A DNA stretch of 64,000 bases, taken from positions 1,763,001-1,827,000 of the forward strand of contig MCFH01000001.1 of NCBI GenBank assembly GCA_002104945.1, written 5' to 3'. The first letter of the stretch is position 1, and each line of letters opens with the position of its first letter. This stretch comes from Piromyces finnis (lineage: Eukaryota > Neocallimastigomycota > Neocallimastigomycetes > Neocallimastigales > Neocallimastigaceae). Made by a program: the position numbers and the translations under genes. Below the pieces are notes generated by a model that saw only the letters and a list, made by a program, of their open reading frames with translations, was not told the origin of the DNA and made no database searches. Positions 50,524 to 63,045 of this stretch are shown piece after piece.

Positions 50524-53500
50524 TTATCCAACTTTTTGGTAATTTCTTTAATAGTAATAAAAAAAAAAAAAAAAGAAATTAATAATTTAATATTTAATAT
50601 CTTAAAATAACATATATTATCAAAAATTAATTATACATACATCTTCTTGATACTTTTAAGTTTTTTAAGGAAAGTTGGTAACACATGTAATTCGTTGTAT
50701 AAAAAGTTACTATAATGTAAATGTAATACAAATAATTTAAAATGTTAGCATTTCCATATTTAAAGATTTCAATATAAAATTTAATAATTTACATTTCTTT
50801 AAGGTTTGATAATTTTATTAATTCAACGGGAATATCTTTTAACAAATTAGTTGAAACATCCCTATAATATATTATGAATTCATATTTTAACTTATAATTA
50901 GTAATTTTTTTTAGAAAATTTTATACGAATATATAAAAGAGCACATACAAGTGTTTCAAATATTTTAAAGAACCAAGGGTTTTTGGTAGAACTTTAATAT
51001 TATTATCATTCGCAATTCTAAAATATTATATATAATGTTTTAATAAAGAAATTTATAATATTAAATATATTTAAATCCCACTATTAATAAATATATAACA
51101 TATATAATATAATTAATAATATATTACAAGCTTTCAAGATATTTCAAATCTCTAATATTATTTGATATTTCAGAAATCCTATTTTTGCTTATATTTCTAA
51201 ATAATATAATATTTAATTGTTAATAAGAAAATTCATTTTATAAACATATGATATATATAAGAACTAATACATACAATGTTTTAAGTTTTGACCATTTACA
51301 AACATTGATATTTATTAATTGATTTGATGACAAATCACTATTTAATTATAAAAAAGGAATATTTTGATTAATATAGAATTTTACTTTATATTATTTAAAT
51401 AGTTTTTATTTACATATATTCTAAATTTGGTAATTCGAATATTTCATTTGGTAACGAATTTAAACAATTATATGATATATCCCTAAAAAATAAATAAAAA
51501 AATAAATAATTAAAATTAATAATTATTCTCATTAATAAAATTTTAAAATTTTCTATTATAGTTACAAATATTTTAAGTGATTTAATTTTTTGATGTTAGG
51601 AGAAATAGATGTTATATTATTAACTTGAATACTCCTATAAAATATAAAGATTATAGATAGATATAGTTTAATTAAATATATATTAAAAATATAGTTAAAT
51701 TATTAAAATAATATTACAATTCTCTTAATTTATAAAGTGTAAATATAGGATCAGGTATATCCACAAAATTATTATATGACAAGTATCTGTAACGATAAAA
51801 TAAATAAATATTTATATAAATAACTTATTATCTATTATATATATATATATAATCAATCTAAACATTATAAAATATTAGAAAATTATACAGTTTTGTAATA
51901 TCTGTAAATTTTTTTAATTCTGAATGGACGATAGATAAATTGTTATTTGAAAGTGACCTTAATATATATATTGAATATTTTAGTCAAATTTTTATAAAAT
52001 ACTTTTTGTTCTTAAATTTATATTATATATTAATAAATTAAAGAAATTTACAAGTATCTCACATTACTAGTCTCTCCTTTTCTAAATTTTATTTCTTTTA
52101 CACGATTACTATGTAAATCCCTATAATTTTTATAATAAGTAAAAATGAAGTTTTTTTTTATTATTAATATACTTCTGGTAATAGTAATATGTATAATTAT
52201 AATAAAATTTATAATGAAATAGATATACAAATTCTGAAGATTTTCCATTTTTCCGATAAATTCTGGAATTTTTGCGATTTCATTTGAATAAAAAATTCTT
52301 TATAATAAATTATAATTTTATATGATATAATTAATTATATCATTAAATTAAATTAATGCTTCATTATATATATTATAAAATATAATACATACATTTCTTC
52401 AAGTTTTTTCAAATTTGAAAGTTCATCAGGAATTTTTGTTAAATTATTACATGCAACATTTCTATTACATTATACGAATTTGATTTTTTATGTTAACTAA
52501 AAATAAATATTTATATGATTTTTATTTTAAAATTTATATATCCTTACAGGATTTTTAAACTAATCAAATTTTTAATATCAGATGAGATTTCAGTTAATTT
52601 ATTATTATGTATATTTCTATTTTTTTGTTATGAATTTTTAAGAAAGGATAATAATATAATATTAATTATTATTATTCAATGAATAATTATTTATGTAATT
52701 AATTTCTCATACAATTCTTCCAAATGAGTTAACTTTAAAATACATGAAGGAACATTATTAAATTTATTATATTGAATAAGTCTAAAAAAAAAATAAATTA
52801 TTATTTTTTGAATGAATAATATTAAAAAATTTAATTAATTAAATTAAATAATATTTCATACATTCTTTTTAGTTTCTTCATTGTTGATATTTCATCTGGC
52901 AAACTTTTTAAATTATTATTTGAGAGTTTTCTAGTTACAAAAAGAAATGGATTTAATATTCAAAACAATATCTAATATATAATAATATATAAAAATTATC
53001 ATACAATTTTTTTAGATTTATCAATTTATTAATTTTACTTGGCAATTTTTCTAAATGATTTCCACCATAGTTTCTAAAATTTAAAAATATTTAAAATATT
53101 AAATTTATATAAATAAAATATAACAGAATATAATTAGTAATTATATATTAATATTTTAAAAATGTTTTATTATATAATATTTACAATTTTTCAAGAGTTG
53201 TAAGTTTTAATATTGTATATGGAAATTCTTTGAAATTATTTTGAGATATATTTCTATTATAAAAATGTTAATAAATATTATACTTATTCAATTTAAATTA
53301 TTTATAATAATTTAAGCATACAAAATTTTTAATGATCTTAATCCTTTAATTTCAGTAACAATTGAATTAAGTTCACAATCACTTAATACTCTGTTTTATA
53401 TACAATAAATATATATATATTATTTAGAAAAAAATTGGGACTTTTCAATTTATATAATATTATATTACAATTTTTCTAATAGAACCAATTGGCCAATTGT

Positions 53501-55804
53501 TTTTGGTAATCGGTAAATTCGATTGTTCGAAAGATTTCTGTTTTTAATCAAAATTAATATAGATATTTAGATGGGTATATTTTTAGATTTTTAATTTATT
53601 ATATTCAATTACTATTATTATATATGATATATTACAGTTCTTTTAAATTTTTTAAAAAGCAGATAGGATTGATTATATTTAATTTACTACTATTCGAATA
53701 ATTACTATTGTTTGTATTTCTATTATTGTTGTTATTGTTATTATTACTACTATTATTATTGTTGCTGTTGTTACTATTATTATTGCTATTATTGTTATTA
53801 TTGTTATTATTGTTATTATTAGGATTATGAATTAATTGAGTAATAAAATTCCTAAAAGCAGCTGAATTCCTTCTTGTAAATGATTGCCTTCTTGTACGTT
53901 CTGGTGGAAATTCTGCATTATTCTCAATAGCACTGGAATTATTTGTAATCCCTTCCTCAGTGCTTCGGTATTCATTTGGATTCAAATCATTCTGATATGT
54001 GTTAGAATGATCTTCAAAATTATCATTATTATTATTATCATCATTATTATTGTTGTTGTTATCATTATCATTATTATTATTAACATCATAATTATTATTA
54101 TTGTTGTTGTTGTTGTTGTTGTTGTTATCATTATCATTATTATTATTATTATTAGCATCATAATTATTATTATTGTTGTTGTTGTTGTTATCATTATCAT
54201 TATTATTATTAGCATCATAATTATTATTATTGTTGTTGTTGTTGTTATCATTATCATTATTATTATTAGCATCATAATTATTATTATTATTATTGTTGTT
54301 GTTGTTGTTATCATTATCATTATTATTATTAACATCATAATTATTATTATTATTGTTGTTGTTATTACTATTTGATTCATCACTAATCAAACTATGAATT
54401 GAATTATTTTCATCATTGAATGAATTAATACTAAGTTCACTACTGGAATTACTTATGCTAACAGCATTATTTCCATTAGTAGCATTTAAAATAACTACTT
54501 CATTAGCATTTTCTTCTTCAACTTGATTCATCATTTCTGGAATATCATTTGTACTATGAATATCTGAATCAAGCTCATTATCAGAATTATTATTGCTACT
54601 TATGTTACTTACACTATCATTTTCATTTTCATTGACATAATTTTCATTGTTATTATCTATACTTTCATTTATTCCATCATTTCCTTCACCTTCTTCTTCC
54701 ACTTCAAATCCTCTATTCTCCTCTTCATTATTATATTCACTTCTATTATTATTGATTGGATCAATAATATTACTATCAATATATAAATCAAGATTATCAG
54801 GAATTGCAAAACCAGAACTAGCATTTTGATATGAAGAACTGTGATTATGTCTATGGTTATGACCATGATGACCATGATTATGTCTTTGATGATTTTGACC
54901 TCTTACTGCACCATTATATTGCCCATTTCCAATAAATTCTTCTATTATATTCCTTTTATGTGAAGAATTTTTTAAACAGTTGTTACTAAAATTTCTATAA
55001 TATATAATTAATTCAAGATTAATATAAAATTCTTCTTATTATATGTATATTAATAAATATAAAAAAAAAAAGGTAATATGAACAATATTTCAAGATTACG
55101 AAAAAGAGATATCTTAGATGATATTCTTTCAATTTTATTGTTGGAAATATTTCTTATAATTTTTAAATAGAATAATTAGTATGCTTTTATAGCATATGCA
55201 TATTTAAGATTATGTATAATAAATTATATTCATACAATTCTTTTAAATCATGTAAGTGTACAATTTCCGAAGGAAAATGTGAATAATTAACTCCTGATAT
55301 GTTTCTATATTTTTATTAATAATTTATAAGTACATTAATTTAGATTTTTAATATATAATATATACATATTAAATTTTCACTATATTACAATGTTTTCAAG
55401 TTTTTAAATTTTGATATTTCATCAGATATTGGTATTTTTTTTGTGATTTTTATTTCTTTTATTTGGTTAATAAATTTCACTTCAAAATAATCAATAAAAT
55501 TCCATATATAATCATTTACTATTAATTTTTCAATTCTTAAATCATAAGTATATTTATTTAATAATATATAACGAGCACATGGATTTTGACGATATAAATA
55601 TGAAATAGAATGATTTAGGCAATTTTTTGTACTTTTATCTGAGAAAAAATAAATTTTGTCTAAAATATTTTTAGTAAACCCATTTTTTAGAATGGGTATA
55701 TCATCGTTTTTAACATATTTTAATAAATCAAATGTCAATTTTGGTTTACTTATATCATTATTATTATTTAATTTATTTCCCTTATTAATTAATTTTATTC
55801 TCAT
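50524..55804 (-). CDS. leucine-rich-repeat protein built from one-repeat exons, with a large Asn/Asp/His-rich insertion
   Basis: I rebuilt 24 exons totalling 1079 residues. Exon 1 is 55804-55389 (N-terminal domain, unrecognised). Then come 55304-55236, 55152-55084, the long 54994-53636, 53537-53469, 53390-53322, 53253-53185, 53073-53005, 52930-52862, 52781-52713, 52616-52548, 52461-52393, 52297-52229, 52120-52052, 51957-51889, 51786-51718, 51634-51566, 51482-51414, 51337-51275, 51196-51128, 51017-50949, 50861-50793 and 50709-50641, ending with 50545-50524. All introns are phase 2. Twenty exons are exactly 69 nt and each encodes one 23-residue LRR (consensus LxISxNxLxxIPxEIxxLxxL); one is 63 nt. 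Exon 4 begins and ends as an LRR but is split by about 430 low-complexity residues. There is no signal peptide or transmembrane helix, so an intracellular scaffold is likely (inference). Confidence 0.88.
53650..54960 (-). repeat. low-complexity insertion and minisatellite within LRR exon 4
   Basis: Within the long exon, reading 5' to 3' on the minus strand, there is a His-rich patch (about 54900-54840), an acidic Glu/Asn region, five copies of a YD(A/V)NNNN..DND unit (about 54350-54060) and pure Asn tracts. A basic segment with RRQS and RRNS follows (about 53899-53855), then a second Asn/Ser tract. All stay in frame with the flanking LRR halves. Confidence 0.85.
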
Positions 55805-56937
55805 TTTTCCATATCAAATTAGGAATAAATTAATATATTAGAAAACTTTTTTGTGTTGTGTTATTGTATTATTTCCTTTTGAAACTATTACTTTTGCATA
55901 TAATTTTAAATTTCATTTGAAAAAATTTATTAATAAATTTTAACAATTATAGTAATGCATATTTAAGTTTTTTTAAATAGCTTGGTTATTTGAATATAAA
56001 AAGAATTAGCATTTTTAAATCTTTTTATAAAAAAAATTGCTAATTTATTTATATAAAAAAAAAAGAAATTAAAGTTCAGTATTTTGAAATAATTTAAAAT
56101 ATAAAAAAGTTAATCAAAAGAAAAAAAGAAATATTAAAAGTTAAGCTTTATATAATATTGTAAATGTATTACATTTATTATAAATTATAATTTTTCAGAA
56201 AAAAAAACAAGTATAATATGTAATATAATATGTAAAAATCGAATATTATAACATTTTTTTATAAGATATAATTATTAATGATGATGGTAAAATAATTAAT
56301 TATAGTTTAAATATTTAACAAAACCTAACCTATCACCATTTGTAAGTGTAATCCACAATTTTTAATATATAATAAAAATAAATTATTATGAAAAATATTA
56401 ATTTTAATTAAACAATTATTATTTGTTTATTTTCTATTAAATTATTTCTACAATCAAAATGCATGAATTTAAAATAAAAAAATTATTTATAAAAATAAAA
56501 TAAATTTAAGAATTAACAACCATTAAGATTATAATAAAAATACAAATTACCATAAATAATATTATAGGGTATTTTTAAATCAGTATCCATATAAAAATAA
56601 TAAAAGATATAAAAAAAATTACAAATTCTTAAATAAAACTTCAAAAATAAATATTTTTTTAATAAATTACATTTTTCAAATTTTATAGAAATAAATTTTA
56701 CAATCATTTACATTGAGCAGTAAATTTTTAATTAGAAAGTATTGTTAATATAAAATAAATTAGCAATAAGAAAATTTAGTAGATATATATAATTTTTTAG
56801 TAGATTATACTTTTTATAATATCTACAATATTATAAGAAACATAACAATTTATTTAAATTGATAAAACAATATATATTTAAGCACATTAAATAATACCTT
56901 TTATTATTATTATTATTATTATTAATGTAAAATTAAA
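55805..56937. other. intergenic between divergent genes, nothing recognised
   Basis: A/T-rich shared upstream region of the LRR gene and the P5B ATPase, with a short ATT repeat (about 56901-56921) just before the ATPase start. Confidence 0.7.
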
Positions 56938-59900
56938 ATGAACAAATTTAATATGGAGGAAGACCAACAGAAAAATTTAAATTCAACGAATCATGCAAGG
57001 TATATGCCTTTAGAGAATGAAGAAAAAAAGAAAAAACAAAAAATTTTATTACATGAAGATTTAATTATAACTTTAAATGGATATCAGCAAATTCCATATA
57101 AAAAAATCATATACTATGTATTATGTATAATATCATTTGGTATAATATTTTTAATATTTCATTGGTTTCCAAAACTTAAATTAAAATTATTAGGTGAAAT
57201 AATTCCAATAGAAGATGCATCAGAATTATTTATAGAAAATACTTGGAGTAGTGGTGTTGCGCATATTAAAATCAAATGTAATTTTTATCATGGTAAAATT
57301 TCAGATATTTTTCCAAAATATAGTAAGATTAGTGAATATACTAGACAACATAATATAACACCTTCACAAATAGAAAATGCAAATTTAGAACAACAATTTT
57401 ATTTAAAATATTTTAAATATCAATATATTCGTTTTATTTTTAATCCAATTACTTTAAAATATGAACAAATTTCAAATTGGAAAGATCCTAATTGGGTTTC
57501 TATTAAATCAACAATTAATGGTATAGAATCAAACGAAATTTTCAATAAACGTAAACAAATTTTCGGTTCAAATGTCGCTCAAATTCATCAAAAGTCAACA
57601 CTTTCATTTTTAATAGATGAAGTATTACATCCATTTTATATTTTTCAAATATTTTCTATAATATTATGGTGTGCAGAAGATTATTATTATTATGCTTTTT
57701 GTATTTTTGTAATGTCAGTATTTAGTACATATTCTACATTAAAAACATCAAAAGAAAATTTAAAAAAAATATCTGAAATGAGTAAATTTACATGTCCTGT
57801 GGTTGTAGTTCGTAAAGATGAAAATCAGGAAAGCATATATAAACATATTGATTCTGGCGATTTAGTACCAGGAGATGTACTTATTATAGCTCCAGATGAA
57901 TTAGAAATTCTACCATGTGATGCTATCTTATTAAAAGGAGACTGTATTGTAAATGAAAGTATGTTAACAGGTGAAAGTATGCCAATTAATAAAATTCCAA
58001 TTAAAGATGAAGAATTAAAAAATCTTGATTTTGAAACAGATGATGTTGTAGAAAAATTAGGAAATTGTTGTTTCTTTGCTGGTACTAAAATTGTCAGAGT
58101 TAAAGGTGATAAAAATCAGATGCTTAATAATGAAAATTCCTCATCTGCTCAATCACATGAAAATAATAATAATATAAAATCTAAAAGAAAAAGAAATTTA
58201 AAGTATGAAACTAAATCAGCCTATGCATTAGTAATCCGTACAGGATTCAACACAGTAAAGGGATCACTTGTACGTTCAATGCTATTTCCTAAACAAAATT
58301 ATTTCAAATTTTATCGTGATTCATTTAACTTCATTTATGTATTATTTATAATTGCATTGATTGGTTTCTGTGGTTCTCTTTATAATTTTATTAAATACGG
58401 AGTACCAATATCAATTATTATCATAAGAGCTTTGGATTTAATTACGATTGTTGTTCCACCTGCATTACCAGCAACAATGAGCATTGGTACAAGTTTTGCT
58501 ATTTCAAAGTTGAAAGAATTGAACATTTTTTGTATTAGTCCAAATCATGTAATTATTGGAGGTAAATTAAATTTAATTTGTTTTGATAAAACAGGAACAT
58601 TAACAGAAAATGGTCTTTGTGTACATGGAGTTCATTATTTAGAACAATCAAAATCATCAGCCCTCTCTAGTAATAATTCGTTAATAAACTTAGCATCTAA
58701 TAGTTATTCAAGTTTCCAAGGTAATAAATAAATAATAATAAAACTATATATATTTAATATTTGTTATTTATTATCAATCATTGATTTAATTTTGTTTTAT
58801 ATGTACACATTCTTAGATAATATGATATCTAAAGTAAAATTTTCAAAATTAAGTAATCATAAATCAAGAAATAAAGACTTTTTCTCACCATCATATTCAA
58901 CAGTAGTCATGAATTCACCATTATATAATAAACAATTCGTTGTTAATAGCAGTTGTTCAAGTATTAATGATAAAAATAAAGTGGCATTTTCATTTGACGA
59001 TTTAAATGAAGGTTCGCAAAGTCCCAATTTAGAAAAGTTAAATGGTATGTTTTTAAAATAAGAGGTATAAAATTGATGAATTTTAAAAATTTCATTTTAG
59101 GAGAAATAAATAAGTGGAATAACGAAATTTAAAAAAAAAAAATAAATAAATAAAAATAAAAAGAATATGAAATTAAAATTCAAAACTAATTTATTAATTT
59201 ATATTATACAATTAATAATATATTTTTTTAATTTCAATGTTTCCTTTATTCAATTAGAATCATTTGATTACAACGAAATGTCACTTTTAATTTCAAAAAG
59301 ATATATTGATTTGTTACGATTTGCTATGGCAACATGTCACAATTTAAAAGTCGTTAATGGTAAATTAATTGGAGATCCATTAGATGTTGAGATGTTTAAG
59401 TTCATAGATTGGTCAATTCAAGAAAAAGAAGGTACTATTGATGGTTTATCCACTATTGTCAGACCAAAGAATAATGTAGATTTTGAAAAAGAGAAGCGAA
59501 TAAATGAAATAGATTCAGCCAACAGTCCTCGCTCTTTCAAAAAAGATTTAGAAAATATGGAAAAAATATCAAAAATTGCTTCATCAAAATATTTATTTGA
59601 ATTAGGTATTCTTAGAGTATTTGAATTTGCAAGTCATTTAAGAAGAATGAGTGTAATTGTTCGTCGAATGTATTTCGAAGAATCAAATTTAACTGTTTCA
59701 AATTCATTAGAAGTTTTTGTTAAAGGAGCCCCAGAAGTTATTCGTGATATTTGTAAAAATAAAACAAGTAAGTTTATTACTACTTTACATATTATTTAAT
59801 TATTTTTTAATACTATATACTTAAATAAGAAGATTAATTTATTCCGATTTTAAAATATATATAGTACCACTAGAATTCAATCAAAAACTTCATAAGTTAG

Positions 59901-62192
59901 TTAATAAAGGTTACCGTGTTATTGCTGTAGGTTACAAAACAATAGAAAATGTAAAGTTCCATAAATTAATGAAGATGAAAAGGTAATAATTAAATATATA
60001 TATATATATTTAAATTAAGTATTTTATTAATACTATTCTTTTCATAATAATATATAATGATATATATAAAATTTTATAGAGAAGAAATTGAATCAGATCT
60101 AGAATTTTTGGGTTTTATTGTATTTGAAAATCCATTAAAGTCTGGAACAAAAAAAACTATTGAAGCATTAAATGATGCAAATATTCGTTCATTAATGTGT
60201 ACTGGTGATAATATTCTTACAGGTATTTCTGTTGCAAAAGAATGTAGTATGTTAAGTAAAGATGCTCAAGTTAAGATTTTAAAATTCGTAGAAGGTACAG
60301 GAGAAGTAGATGAACATACTATTCCAGAATTAATTCATGGTGGTAGAACATCAGATGCTCAAATTTACTTAGAAGAACATGAAAATACAGGAGATGATGA
60401 TAGCGAATCACAATCTGAATCAGAAATTGAATCTATGGATTCAATGGATGAAAATATGGTATTTAATTAATCTTTATATATTATTTATATTATTCTTTCA
60501 AAATAAAAAAAAAAAAAAAAAAAAAAAAGAATTAAAAAATTTAAATTTTCCTATTAAATATATATATATAATATAATAGTCAATGTTTCTTTCAAATAAT
60601 ATTAGTTCAACTGAAATTCTCAATAGAGAAAGTCTCATTAATATCAAAAATGAATATTATGCAATGAGTGGAGATGTTTTTGATTGGATTTTACATAATT
60701 ATTCAGATAAGCATTTAAAATCAATATTAGAAAATTGTAGAATTTTTGCACGTATGCTTCCGGATCAAAAGCAAATTCTAGTTGAAAAATATCATGAAAT
60801 TGGATATTGTGTTTCATTTTGTGGTGATGGTGCAAATGATTGTGGAGCATTAAAATCAGCTGATGTAAACTTCCTAATATATAAAATATATATAATTATA
60901 AAATATAAAGTATGTATATATTTAAATATTTTAAAAAAAAAAATGTGTTTAGGTTGGTTTGTCTTTATCCGAAGCTGAAGCAAGTGTAGCGGCCCCATTT
61001 ACAAGTCAAGATATGGATTTAAAATGTGTTTTGAATGTTATTAAGTAAGTTATCACCATTATTAAAAATTTTAAAGAAGTTTACATTTCTAAGAAAACAG
61101 CAATAAATTATCTTAATATTTATATTTATTTATTTATTTCTTTCATTAATAATAAAAAGGGAAGGAAGAGCTGCTTTGGTTACAAACTTTAGTTGTTTCA
61201 AGTATATGGCTTTATATAGTTTAATTCAATTCACTACTGTTAGTTTATTATATTCTTTAGCAGGAAATTTAGGAGATGTACAGGTAAATATAAAATATTT
61301 AAAAGAAAAAAATAATTAAAAAGGAAGTAATAACATTTTTTTTTTTTATATTTTAATAGTTTTTATTTATAGATTTATTCTTAATTTTACCAATTGCAGT
61401 TGCAAGTAAGTAGTTTATTAAATATATAGTTATTAATGATATTTAATAAAATTTTAAGAAAAAATATTCATTTCAATATGATAAATTTACTGTAACAATA
61501 TAATAGTGGGTAGATCAGGATCATATCATAAAATATATCATAAAGCTCCTACATCAAATTTGGTTTCCTTTAAAGTATTAGTGTCACTTATTGGACAAAT
61601 TGTTATTCAAATGATATTCCAATTTCATATATTTTTCTGGACTAAAAAACAAACATGGTAAATATATATATAAATTTAAAATAGTAATAAAAATAATAAT
61701 ATCTAAAATGATTTATACGTTATAATAGGTATGAAGCACCTGAACAGAAAGGTGATGGTAAAACAGTTCTCTGTTATGAAAATACACTTTTATTCTATAT
61801 TAGTTGTTTCCAATACATTGTGGGTGCATTAGTTTATAGTGTTGGACCACCATACCGTCAACCAATTACAACTAATAGTAAGTTGATTATAAAAATAAGT
61901 ATACTCTATAAAAATTCTTTATAATATATAAAAACAATTAACTCTTTTTTATAATATAATATTAATAGGGATGTTTATGTTTATTTCAGCATTTGCATCA
62001 TTTATCATTCTTATTATTTTATTTATACCAAATACACAAATATTATCTTTTGTAGAATTAATGGTAATTCCATTCTCTGCTAGATGTTATACCCTTTATA
62101 TTATTATAGTAAATGCAGTAGTTAGTATTTTAGCTGAACTTTATCTCTGGCGTTGGATAACAATGAAACTTAAAAAGAGAAAATATATTTAA
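56938..62192 (+). CDS. YPK9: P5B-type ATPase (ATP13A2/Ypk9-like, lysosomal/vacuolar polyamine or cation transporter)
   Basis: Twelve exons: 56938-58720, 58817-59044, 59258-59767, 59865-59982, 60080-60458, 60580-60864, 60953-61044, 61160-61283, 61360-61405, 61507-61657, 61729-61877 and 61969-62192. They give 1362 residues. TGES (344-347) is the dephosphorylation loop. VPPALP (506-511) in the fourth core helix is the P5B signature; P5A has PPE/DLP. DKTGT has the phosphorylated Asp550. GDPLDVEMF and KGAPEVI lie in the nucleotide domain, and [15 protein letters not shown] (Asp1089) in the P domain. The C-terminus has the expected run of helices and ends KLKKRKYI. Two low-complexity inserts are notable: Ser/Asn-rich after the DKTGT region, and acidic [17 protein letters not shown] near 990-1006. 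All catalytic motifs are intact. Human ATP13A2 exports polyamines from lysosomes; the same role here is inference. Confidence 0.94.
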
Positions 62193-63014
62193 AATATTTA
62201 ATTCCTTCTTTCATTTAAATATAAAAAAAAAAAACAGTTTATAAAATATAAAATAAAGTATTGTATTTCTTTATTAAAATATTAAATTGTTATGCCTATA
62301 ATATTCCTAAAATAAATAAATAAATAAATAAAATAACAAAACATAATTTAAAAAATAATTAAAAAGAAAATTTAATTAATACAATAAATATATTATTGCA
62401 TGGTACATTTAGAATTAAAAGAAAAAATTTTTTCCATTAAAATTTTCAATAATGGAGGACATTTATTTCTACTATTTTAATATTTATATATATATGAATA
62501 TAAAGTGAACAAAAGTATATGAAATAAGAAATAAAAAATAAAAAACGTTTATATAATTTTAACATAAATTGTAAAAAAAAAAAAACGTTAAATATGGAAT
62601 ATTTATATTCAATTATTAATGATGATTCTATTAATTTGTTAATAAAGAAAATAATAACGATACAACACAAAATTTCCTAAATTAATAATGGAAAAGGAAA
62701 ATAAAAAAATCTAATTGATAATTGATATAATTGATATGAAATATTAGTTAACAAATATTAAAGAATGTAATAAATTATTTATTTATTGTTAGAACATGTG
62801 AATTACTAATACATTATTAATTACTTTTCCAATATATTCTAAGAATATTTATAAACAATAATTTTAATAATTTAATTAGCCACATTTTGTAGTATAAATT
62901 TATTCAAATTTCCATTAATTAACTCAATGTAGTTATTGTTATAAATGTAATTACCACAATTAATATTAATAAAATTTAAATAATTATAAAGCCTAAATTA
63001 ACAACTCTTAAAAT

Positions 63015-63045
<31 letters not shown>

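Noticed and set aside
53884-54375. 163-codon Ile/Val-rich plus-strand frame and 133-codon Ile/Met/Thr minus-strand frame
   Set aside because: Both are other-frame readings of the AAT/GAT trinucleotide repeats of the LRR insertion, which is in frame with real LRR halves on the minus strand.
59101-59116. possible extra exon of the P5B ATPase starting GAGAAATAAATAAG
   Set aside because: It needs a weak GTGGAA donor, and the flanking exons join in frame directly (59044 to 59258).
62446-62670. 74-codon minus-strand hydrophobic frame
   Set aside because: A/T-driven Phe/Ile/Tyr composition with no upstream or downstream support. A similar frame at 56513-56707 was rejected for the same reason.
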